This document shows positions 11,871 to 21,640 of a stretch of DNA of 64,000 bases, in pieces (the stretch's first letter is position 1; every line of letters starts with the position of its first letter). This stretch comes from Selaginella tamariscina (lineage: Eukaryota > Streptophyta > Lycopodiopsida > Selaginellales > Selaginellaceae), in the NCBI GenBank assembly GCA_003024785.1, contig PUQB01000116.1, forward strand, positions 326,001-390,000, written 5' to 3'. Both the position numbers and the translations under genes were made by a program. The notes below the pieces were generated by a model that was not told the origin of the DNA, made no database searches, and saw nothing but the letters and a program-made list of their open reading frames with translations.

Positions 11871-13058
11871 TTATAAATACTTTCTTCTAACCATACAGAG
11901 AAATCTCCTCATTTTGTCTAAATCATCACTCTCCGGATTAATCAAATCATTTTGGTCAATATCTTGATGTTGTTGCCACCACCTAACACTCTCACGAATG
12001 CAATTGGGAGTTGCCATCCTTGTTAATACATAAGATGTAATAAGACCAGGTCTGCATAAAGGCTCATCTAAAAATGACGTTCCTTAAGAATAATATTATA
12101 AAGCGCCCGGTTGCTATCCTTCATTTTATAAAATTCAAAATCACGAGAAAGAAAAGCTTCAGGAAATGTATGATACGGTGGATACTGCTCACAAAAATTT
12201 TCGAGATTCTTCTTTCTGAGGCACGTATCCAAGTAGTTCACTAGCTCATCCATGATATGTATCAGAATATGGATCGAAAGTGATTGGATGAATACAAGCA
12301 ATGTTTTGGTTGAGCATAGCCTTCTGAGGAGAGTCGTCTACTACTAAGATATGTGCATTCTTCATTATCCTTAAGCGACTGATCTCCCCATGAGTCCCAA
12401 TTATTCTTTCATTCTTGAAGAAGTATGGCTTGCTTTCCTTTCTTATATTGTGAAATTCGAGAGGTTTATAACACATTCGCTGGTCAAAAATCCAATCTTT
12501 ACGAATCACCTCTTCTGCAACACTACAATGTTTCTTAAGCAAATTCAACAGCGGTGTTAAGTTATGAATCTGCATGCATGACCAAATCCCCACAAGCGCA
12601 CCCATCTCCTTAAGCTTTTGAAAGAGACGATCCAACCCTGGACGAAAAATAATATCATATCGAAATTTACCATGACAAGGAATGAAATCTCCTTGTTTGA
12701 TTTCTTTTTTCCTATCCTCGGGCCTTTGTCGATGAAGCAGAACACCATTGACATCCAACAACACAATATGGCCATGAGTAACATGAGATAGCGTTGCCTC
12801 TTGAATACTTTGCAAATCACTTGTTTGCTCCCTTTCACATTTATCCGTTGCCACTATCTCGTTGCCTATCCCTTCATCATTTAATTGTACATCATCCTTA
12901 CAAGATTCAGATATTGCATGCGCTGAAGAAATTGATTTCGGAACTGAAGCCAATAAAAATGATGATGAAAAAACTGAAGTGGCCCCCATGGTAACGATGT
13001 TTTGAGCTGCATTATTATCCATTTCCTGCATGAACTCTGTCATTCTGACATGTGGCAC
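11871..13058 (-). CDS. HAD-superfamily FCP1/SCP-like phosphatase carried by the element
   Basis: The protein starts MPHVRMTEFMQEMDNN and has an N-terminal tail of about 95 residues, then an HAD fold. Motif I is VLLDVNGVLLHR, motif II GIWSC and motif IV ILVVDDSPQKAM. After DPYSDT a frame change near 12255-12262 leads to MDELVNYLDTCLRKKNLENF. A further change near 12072 leads to DEPLCRPGLITSYVL and an end at 11871. The family dephosphorylates proteins such as the RNA polymerase II tail. The acid/base Asp of motif I (DxD) is Asn here, a state also known to me in plant-specific members with an LDLNGLL motif, so catalysis is uncertain. The second copy of the element carries the same gene at 61340-62527. 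The frame breaks differ between copies and look like base-level errors. Confidence 0.75.
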
Positions 13059-13312
13059 AAGAAATTGTCGCCAAACCCCTCTCTTACCTCATGCCAATGC
13101 TGAAAATCCATGTTCTCAATTGTTTCATTACATCTGCAAAATGATAATTAGCTGACCTTAAAATTATCAAGGTATATTATTTACCTTGTTAATGTGTGAC
13201 CCATGTTTGAACTAAAAGCTTCATTAATCCTTGAGAATTTATTTTCTGTACAAATATAAACGAAATATACAAAAATGCCTTATGTTACACTCATTTACAA
13301 CTATTCGTCACT
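13059..13312. other. Spacer between the two left-hand element genes
   Basis: About 250 bp with no gene. It would contain the 3' end of the ParB/methyltransferase-like transcript and the 5' region of the HAD gene. Short extra HAD exons here cannot be excluded. Confidence 0.4.
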
Positions 13313-16300
13313 CTAAGAACTCATTAACAATTCTTCTTCGCTATTACCTTCTGAGTGAGGCGAAGAAGGTCTAAGCCGCTTGTGAGATGGTTCAAGATCT
13401 TCTGTATCTTCTATTGATGTTTCCATGGGTAATGGAGTGTGCAAATGTTCTGTACTCCTCGAGATAACTTCCGGTCTAATATCTGATTGAAGTTCGTCCT
13501 CAGACTCCGACATTGAACCAGATTCGTCTTCAGAGCTATCGCACTTATCTGGAGGGAACTTTCTCAAATACTCCTTTATGGATTCGTTGGGGTAGTCAGT
13601 TGAGAACCTATCTATCCACTTGTTCAGGTCCTCAACCATGGTCTTATCCTTTTCAACGGCAAAACACATGTATCCGAAGGTAACACTCCTTCAAGACGGA
13701 CCCCCTAGTGCAGTAGTCAAAAACCCACGCATCACTGTGAGGACCCCTGATCAAGTTGACGATGCTCCGTGCCGCTTGACTTGTGATGTTTGGATAACGT
13801 ACATTGCCGAATACGTCACTCTCCTATCGGTGTATCGGATGGAGGTTCAGGGCCGTTGGAGTGCAAACAGATGCCTGGCCAGTCATTTGGAAGTTTGAAA
13901 CTGTTTGGCGCATTCCTAACAACCAAGTGAACAACCGAATCAATGCACTTCGGATCAGCATCATTCATATAAAATCCTGTCCAACGATGTTTATTCCTCT
14001 TGGCAAAGGAGAAGGCAAAGGTATCGGTGACATGAGCAAGAATCAAGAAATAAATACCTGAAAACGTAGATATCAGTCAAGAGTGCAAGTATGAATTCAA
14101 TAATAAATACCTTCTTTGTAATACTTGCACGGCTAAGTTTCTCCACCAAATCCTCTAGTGTCCTGTCTGTCAAAGGATTTTTTGACACCCGCCGATCCAT
14201 CACGAACAATTGAAACGGTTTCCTACAAGCAGTGATGGTACCCCATAAAGTCTCCGAATCCAACAACAAACATCTGTAGGGCTTGTCGTGATTCGTAGCA
14301 TCCTCCTTTATAAGGTTCAACTCGGTTCTCCGCTGCTGAAGGACTGCCATAAGAGAAGGCGTCATCGCAATGTTCTCCTTTTTGGCGTTGGCGTGCAATA
14401 GATTCTTGCCCAGATCTTCCGATTGATTCACCCATTCGACAAGCATATCATCATTTGTCACATGCAAATATTTGCTGACCTCTTCGTATGTTGAAGCCGA
14501 AATCCAACCCAGTTTGTGGCAGTGTATTCCCAACCACTCCTTGAAGTGCCTGACCGTCTTCAACTCCATTGCCTTGAGATGAAAAGGAGAGGTGGGCTGC
14601 TTGTTAATCTGTAATTTGCCATCAATCACCAAATCAGCCAAGACTTCCATCTCCTCCATCGTTGTTCCATTTAAAGGCTTCAACCATGTGAGCTTGAAAT
14701 CGTTGTCTACATCCTTTATAGATTGAACAGACTTAGCCTTCGGCGTCTTACTGGGTTTCTTTGCAGACTTCTCTGAGGGCTCCACTTCACTTGTCTGCTT
14801 CTTCTTCAGTGTTCCTTTTGCAAAGGATTCCATAATCCCCAACCATTTCGCAAAGATCCTATCCTCGGGACAAGAAATCAACATCATCAAAAAGGATGTT
14901 TCCTTCCCGCCCACCTGGGCAAAATCAACTGCTACAATTTCTTCAACTCTCTGAGAAAAAAGACAGATTAATATACCGGCGAGATAAATCCCGCCCAAAC
15001 AATTTGCTTACCCGGTAGTCCGCAGATTGTGTATTCCCTGCGGTAGCTCTTTGTGGTCGCTGAAGAGATTCCCACACGGCTCGCGTGTGTTTGAACTTCT
15101 CCCATATTTTGCTGTTGTAGTGGTTGGTGTCTGCAGCGTCCCATTCCGCCGATAACTTATGGTACTGCTCGATTGTGAGATTCGGCTTCGCTAAAAACGC
15201 CGATCTTTTCGTCAGCTTCTCACGGGTATGCTCGGAAAGTTTTGTTGCCATCGTTCCTTTGTTGTGTTCGTCGAGAAGTCGTTGGGCTGCCGTTATTGTG
15301 TGCTGGCCACTAATGATGTAGTACTTAACTGATTTTCTATTCTCCGTCTGAACCTTCCTCATTTGTTCCGGTGTTGTGATCCACACTTTGTCAGCGCCTT
15401 TGTTTCTCTCGTAGTATGCGCACAAAACAGCATTATGTGGAACGGTGTAAGAATTGTCGTCCTTCATCTTCTCCATGAGCTCAGCTACACGTTCCTGATT
15501 GAGTGGCCTGTAATTGAAGTTTGGGTTGACGCTGCAATACTTAACCCTACACTGTAAATCCTATCATCCAACATCATTTCCTTGTGGCTTATTGCAGCAT
15601 GGGACGCCACAGGTGCAGCTGACAAAACGACTAATGATTTTCTTCTACGATCCGAATCAACATGTGTGATCCCCGATTGATGCTGTTCTAATGTTCTCCA
15701 CACTCTTCCAGCTCCCGAAATTTGCTAAGCAAATTGAACGTGATCTGTAAAGAACCTGAGACCAAGCCACCCTCTCAATCTCCTTATGATGTCGCTGTGT
15801 TCTTCTTCAATGTGAAGAGGGACGATTGCTCCACTTGTGGATTTTCTGTATTGTGAAGCAATATCTCCTGAGAATACACCTACTCGATGAGTCTGAAGAT
15901 CTTCGAAGTAGACATCCAGTTGGATCCCCTCCATAGATGGGCTTTCGTTGAGTTGAAGAAGAACTCCAGGTCAACATCATTAGTGAACACGTGAACGTCA
16001 TTATCCACAAGTCGACAAAACCACCCGAAATTAATGTTGTAACTGGCGACCTCTGGATCCGAGAACGTGACATTGGATGGAACAAGGCATATGTGTCGAG
16101 CATCGTTCAATCTGGGTTCACAGCATGCTTTCGGATGCTTGACTAGCACACCCACTTTCCATTGTTTTGCTTGTCCATGCGATGTGACAGAGGTTAGTTT
16201 GACAGCAACCATGGTTGTTCCAATGCGCTTCCCATTTAGTTTGAAATATGGCCAAGTTGATTCCAGAATCCCCCTGCCCATCTCTTCTCCTGCTTCGTCT

Positions 16301-16407
16301 TTAATGTCACCTCAATTCCACATCTGAATACAAAAATGATTAGTTCACATATCCGAGTATAACAGATTTTATTTTAATTCTTACCCAGAATTTGACGACG
16401 ACTCCAT
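13313..16407 (-). CDS. ParB/Srx-like plus DNA-methyltransferase-like fusion protein carried by the element
   Basis: Multi-exon minus-strand gene, start MESSSNSG at 16407. Visible introns are about 16324-16384, 14951-15011 and 14057-14089. Domain order: an unrecognised N-terminal region (16323 to about 15560); a ParB-like domain with NPNFNYRPLNQERVAELMEK (about 15477-15535) and YYIISGQHTITAAQRLL (about 15282-15332); a Lys-rich linker (KKKQTSEVEPSEKSAKKPSK); a region with LFVMDRRVSKN at the position expected for motif IV (normally DPPY); and AWVFDYCTRGS...CVFAVEKD, resembling the S-adenosylmethionine motif I of N6/N4-type DNA methyltransferases. It ends in an acidic Ser-rich tail. ParB-methyltransferase fusions are known in phages. 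The DPPY-like motif appears lost and the ParB GxHR Arg is Thr, so the protein may bind DNA without catalysis. Several one-base frame changes occur; copy 2 (62782-64000) reads correctly across one of them. Confidence 0.65.
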
Positions 16408-16734
16408 ACTAATGACTCGATCTCCTTGTTTAATTAAATCGTCCTTCTGCAAAATAATACACTATGAATACAAATCATATAAAAACGCACACACACTTGT
16501 ATAAACCCGAATATACAAAAATAATACACAGAGAGAAGTAGACGGAATTAACTGTCCAAAGCTCACTTTGTGCTAGTCAAAGAAAGATAACATTTCGTTT
16601 TAGAACCACCACAAATGTGAGCTCTGGACAGTTTTACATAGTTTCCTAGCTTTTACTCGAAATATTATGATAAGATGATAAAAGTAAATAAAATGAGATA
16701 TGCAACTTATATATACTAATACACATATATATTC
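16408..16734. other. Upstream region of the ParB/methyltransferase-like gene
   Basis: A CAG acceptor at 16447 shows that transcription begins further right. The 5' exon and promoter therefore lie in or beyond this stretch, towards palindrome array 1. No further coding exon was recognised. Confidence 0.4.
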
Positions 16735-17640
16735 ACATGGAAGGTGCGGCGGGATTAATCTCGCCACCCCTTCAATGCCTCCTGAAAGAGTGGGCGGGAT
16801 TAATCTCGCCACCTTTCTGGAGGCCTTGAACGGGAGTGCGGAATTAATCTTGCCACCCTTCTCGGTCTCAGAGAGAACTGGGCAGGATTTATTTGGCACA
16901 CCCCTTCAGTGACTCCAGAAAGGAGGCGGGATTAATCTCGCCCACCATGTAAGGGATGGTTAAATGAATTTCCCCACCCTTCCCAGTTCTCTCCATTGGT
17001 ATGTTGTAAACCTTCTACGTCTCAGACAGAAACGTTTGGGATTGGTCCGACTCACCAATGGAGAAAAAAAGGAAGGGTGGCGGGATTCATTCCTCCAACA
17101 GGCATTGAAGGCTCGGCGGGATTAATCCCGCCGCCCAGGGCCTTCACTCGGTCCCTACGCGCGGGATTAATCCCGCCGGACGCCAATTCCCTGCTCGAAT
17201 CGGGCGGATTAATCCCGATTCTGCGCAGGCAGCGGGATTAATGCCGCCGGCCTCATCGGCTAGGCGGCGGATTAATCCCGCTGGACGCCAATGCCTTGCG
17301 CGGAATCGGGCGGGATTAATCCCGCCGCCTAGGCCCAAGTGAAGGCCGGGGCGACGGGATTAATCCCGCCGGACGCCAATGCCCTATGCGGAATCGGCAG
17401 GATTAATCCCGCCGCCTAGGCCCTTCAGGCAAGCCAATGGCGACGGGATAAATCCCGCCCGATTCCGCGCAGGGCATGCGTACGCGGCGGGATTAATCCC
17501 GTCGCCCAGGCCCTTCACTCGGGCCTTAGTCGGCGGGATTAATCCCACCGCCAAGTGGCTAATTATATAGCGGCGGGATTAATCCCGCCGCTACACACGT
17601 CTCACCATATAGTGGCGGGATTAATCCCGTTGCTACACAC
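16735..17640. repeat. Palindrome array 1 (about 19 copies of GGCGGGATTAATCCCGCC)
   Basis: The unit is an 18-bp perfect palindrome. Copies near 16749, 16796, 16838 and 16927 are variants ending in TCTCGCC or TCTTGCC. Those from about 17115 to 17613 are mostly perfect or one base off. In that part centres are about 41-47 bp apart, apart from two closer ones near 17231 and 17263. The sequence between units varies. Both strands read open through the array because the palindrome encodes GLIPP/GINPA-type peptides, but this is not evidence for a protein. The array lies just upstream of the minus-strand ParB/methyltransferase-like gene. Confidence 0.9.
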
Positions 17641-18183
17641 ACACACACATATATATATATGTATATGTGTGTGTAGGAGAGTGCGTGTGTGCCAGAGATA
17701 GTCAAATCAGATAAAATTATACAGATACACACACACACACATATATGTATATGTATATGTATATATGCGTGTGTGTGCGAGAGATAAATAAATAAATAAA
17801 ATTATACAGATACTGGTACACATAATATATGTATGTATACATAGGTATATATATATATATATGTGTGTGTATATGTATATCGTGTGTATGCGTGTGTGAA
17901 ACAAATAAAATCATACAGATAAACAAACACACACACACATATATATATACAGGAGTGTGCGTGTGTGTAGAGATACAATTAACAAATCAATAAAATTATA
18001 CAGATACACACACACACACACATATATATAGATAAATAAATAGAATATATATATATATCTGTGTGTGTGTGTATATGTATATATATATTTGTGTGTGTAT
18101 ATGTATACGAGTGTGCGTGTGTGCGAGAGATAGAGATCTATAGAGAAGAGAGAGAGAGAAGGTGATATATATATATATATACA

Positions 18184-18230
<47 letters not shown>

Positions 18231-18304
18231 GTGTGTGTGTATATATATACAAGTGTGCATGTGTGTGCAAGAGATAGAAATCTATAGAGAAGAGAGAGAG
18301 AGAA

Positions 18305-18384
<80 letters not shown>

Positions 18385-18560
18385 GTGTGTGTGTGTATAT
18401 GTATACGAGTGTGCGTGTGTGTGCGAGAGATAGAGATCTAAATTATATTATTAAGATACACACACATATAAATATATATGTGAATAAAATAAATAAATAA
18501 ACTCAGAGGAGTGTGCGTGTGAGAGAGAGAGAGAGATCTCACCTGTGTGAGAGAGAGAAG
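17641..18560. repeat. Microsatellite block: (TA)n, (TG)n/(CA)n, (GA)n
   Basis: Almost pure simple repeats, including a (TA)n run of about 75 bp at 18306-18382 and another at 18187-18228, interspersed with TGTGTGTG and GAGAGAGA. A GAGATAGA-containing motif and a TATACGAGTGTGCGTG motif recur every 150-200 bp, so this is also a degenerate higher-order tandem repeat. Long TA runs can extrude as cruciforms and are difficult to assemble, so length here is uncertain. Confidence 0.85.
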
Positions 18561-18579
18561 GAGATTTCCACGCCGCCGC

Positions 18580-18735
18580 CACCGCCGCCTTACAAACCCT
18601 AGGAATATACTTAAACCCTAAAAGGAATAGAATATATATTAACCCTAATCGAATATTCCTTTTAAGAATATACTTAAACCCTAAAAAGAATAAACTATAG
18701 ATTCGCCCTAAACGAATATTCTTTCATTATATTAT
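18580..18735. repeat. Duplicated telomere-like (CCCTAAA) segment
   Basis: AATATACTTAAACCCTAAAA occurs twice about 70 bp apart (near 18603 and 18666), each followed by an ACCCTAA or GCCCTAA word and a GAATATTC word. The CCCTAAA words match the plant telomere unit and also the telo-box promoter motif. Confidence 0.6.
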
Positions 18736-18899
18736 CAGCGTGTGCGTGTGCGTGGGTGTATCACATACACCCTAAGAATAAATATCATGCAAGGGTTTAA
18801 CACGTGTGTGTTCATGAGAGTGTTAAAGTTTCACGTGCAGCGATACATATATACACACATAGTATTATACACATAGACATACATACATATTAGTACATA

Positions 18900-19440
18900 T
18901 TAATATTAGAGAGACAGAGTATAGGATCATGTATGGTGTGTATGTATGAGAGAAGAATGACAATACATATTATGGATTATGCATCGTGTGTATGTTTGAG
19001 AGAAGAGAGACAGTACATATTTACATGGATCATGCATGGTGTGTATGTATGAGAGAAGAGTGAGAGTGTTAACAAATTAAATTCATACACATTGGATATA
19101 TTAGTACACACATATACATACACACGTGTATACACACAGACGTACATACATATTACATGTGTAAATTCAATGTAGGGTTTAGGGTTTAGGGTTAGGATGG
19201 ATCATGCATGGTGTTTATGTATGAGAGGAGTGAGTGTTATACAGATATACATTATACATATTACATAATATTGTAACATCAGTACATATTATGGATCATG
19301 CATGGTGTGTATGTATGAGAGAAGAGACATGCTACATATTATGGATCATGATCATGCATGGTGTGTATGTATGAGAGAAGGGATTACGCATGGTGACACT
19401 GTGTATGTATGAGAGAAGAGATAGAGTGTTAACAAATGAA
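18900..19440. repeat. Minisatellite of GGATCATGCATGGTGTGTAT units
   Basis: At least six imperfect copies of a unit containing GGATCATGCATGGTGTGTAT followed by GTATGAGAGAAGAG occur between 18925 and 19420. Spacing is irregular (about 50-130 bp). Embedded at 19174-19194 is a short interstitial telomere run (TTTAGGG repeated about three times). No coding content is seen. Confidence 0.7.
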
Positions 19441-20784
19441 AATCGTACACATTGCATATATTATATTAGTACACATATATACATACACACGTGTATACAC
19501 ACAGACATACATATATATTACATGTGTAAATTCAATGTGTTACATACACACACACTGAGTACATATAGATCATACATGCGTTGAACATGATGTTTTTCAA
19601 TAAAGAAGCAACATATAATTTCTCAAGTTTGGTTTAGGGCAATGTGCATGTGTATGCATATGTGTCTCTGTAAGTGCTTCTAATGCGTGTGCACATGTAT
19701 ATATAAATTTATGATTGTGTTTATATATAATATGTGCAAAACAAACATGGAATAATTAAGAAAATAATATTAATATACACACTATGAACATATTTTAAAT
19801 TATACATAATAATATATGATTTTATCTAATATATAGCCATATATAGTTTAATAATATATATTAATTTAATATTGATAATAAGGTTTAACACATGAATATT
19901 CTTGAAATAATAACAAATTAATTGAGAAAATCCCATTAATATATACAAATGTAGAATAATTACTGAGATAATTAAGAATAAGACTAATTTAATTATGATA
20001 ATCATGTTTAATATTGGAATATTCTTTGAATATTAAGAAAATAACAAAGAATATCCCATTAATAGTAGGAAATGTAAATTAATTACTCGAGTAATTAAGA
20101 AAATAATAATAATAAACAGACTATGAATATATTTTAAATGATACATAATAATATATCAATTTATTTATTGTATTAGTGTATATATATATATATATAATAT
20201 AAACTTACTAATATATACTTGAATATTAAGAATGTAGAATAATTACAAAAATTTCGTAATATTAAACAGCTTGAAGCACTTGAATGACATTAAATGCAAT
20301 TTTAAAACACTCATTGGAATTGGAGAGTATATATGTCAGACTGTCGTTATTTGTTTCAACTCATCTTAAATTTTCTTTTCTGTTATTTCAAAAATTTCGA
20401 ATTTTCTGACATAAGTATTATCAGTCTGACATGTAAATTTAAAAATACATTTAATTTCCCACTTAAATTCAGATCTGGTTCTTTCTCCGGCAAGGGTTTC
20501 TTCATTTTCACTCTTCAGATTTTCTTTTTTCTTCTTAGTGATCAGCTCAGGAGCGACATTAAATTGGGTGCGCTATTGTTTATAGGAAAGCACGGCGCCT
20601 TCAGTGCTGTTTATAAGTAAATATTATAAACAAATTTAGATATATTTATAAAGATTCACTCTCTTACATTCTCTCTTAAATTTTAGAATTTAGGGATTTA
20701 GGAATGCATTAGGATTACAATATATTCTATTAGGGATTTATCCCGTTTAAATATACTTTTAACTTAATATTTTCGGTTAGCCGG
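19441..20784. other. AT-rich spacer inside the large element
   Basis: Mostly AT-rich DNA with GAATATTC words (19898, 20019). A 95-codon open frame at 20333-20620 (MSDCRYLFQLILNFLF) is hydrophobic and matches nothing I know. It could be a 5' exon or leader of the transposase transcript, but support is lacking. Confidence 0.4.
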
Positions 20785-21500
20785 GGGGGCAGGATTAATC
20801 CGGCCATTTTTTCATCTCTTTGAGGAGGTGGCGGGATTAATCCCGCCACCATCTCTTTCATAACTATGGCAGAATTAGTTCGGGCAATGCTTCTCCGCCT
20901 CTTAAAAAGAGCGGCGAGATTAATCCCGCCAATAACTTTCTCAACTGATAATGATTTACTTGAATTTATTAGAAAGAGTTGTCGGCGGGATTAATCTCGC
21001 CAACCATTTTAGGAGGCAGAGAAGGGGTGGCGGGATTAATCTCGTCACTACTTCCCTGTTTTAAATATTTGTGGGCAGAATTCATCCCGAATCTCTTTGA
21101 AATCATAATTTCGGAGAGAGTTGTGGGCGGGATTAATCCCGCTGCTTATTCCCCGTCATCAGAGTTGTGGGAGGGATTAATCCCGCCGCCTATTCCCGTC
21201 GTCAGTGTGTGGGCGGGATTAATCCCGCCCCCTCTTCCTCGTCGGAGGAATTTGCGGCGGGATTAATCCTGCCGCTACTTCCTCGTTGGAGGGAGCCCGC
21301 GGCGGGATTAATCCCGCCGCTACTTCCTCGTCGGGAGCCCGCGGCGGGATTAATCCCGCCGCCTCTCTCCGACGGGGTAGAGTCGGCGGTGGGATTAATC
21401 CCGCCGACTCTCTCCGACGGGGTAGAGTCGGCGGCGGGATTAATCCCGCCGACTCACTCTGAAGGGGTAGAGTTTGCGGTGGGATTAATCCCGCCCATCA
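20785..21500. repeat. Palindrome array 2 (about 16 copies of GGCGGGATTAATCCCGCC)
   Basis: Same 18-bp palindrome as array 1. Left-hand copies (about 20791-21073) are degenerate. From about 21128 to 21479 nine copies lie 40-47 bp apart, most matching perfectly. It ends 140 bp before the first recognised transposase exon, so it occupies the promoter or leader of that gene, mirroring array 1 upstream of the opposite gene. Confidence 0.9.
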
Positions 21501-21640
21501 GTTATATTAATAAGCATGAGATATTATTTTATATATAATTATATATTATTGCACATGCATTATTAAGCAACTGCAGTTATGATTTCTTAAAAAATATTGC
21601 ATAAACAGATATCATAAATAACACAATTATTTATGTGCAG

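Noticed and set aside
17100-17640. CRISPR-like look of the palindrome array (regular repeats with variable spacers)
   Set aside because: Repeats are short perfect palindromes that vary in sequence, the host is a eukaryote, the spacers are themselves partly repetitive, and no cas-like gene is present.
17707-18441. Open frames rich in Tyr-Ile and Thr-His-Thr across microsatellites
   Set aside because: Pure translation of (TA)n and (CA)n repeats on either strand; the same happens near 51200, 53400 and 56980.
19174-19194. Telomere or chromosome end
   Set aside because: Only about three TTTAGGG units within a mobile element, surrounded by ordinary sequence; interstitial at most.
20333-20620. 95-codon hydrophobic frame inside the large element
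   Set aside because: Low-complexity Phe/Leu/Ser-rich sequence from AT-rich DNA; no known domain and no clear link to the transposase exons.
20979-21538. Open frames through the palindrome arrays encoding AGLIPP/GGINPA repeats (also 16996-17570)
   Set aside because: Openness follows from the GC-rich palindrome, occurs on both strands and frames, and there is no start context or family resemblance.
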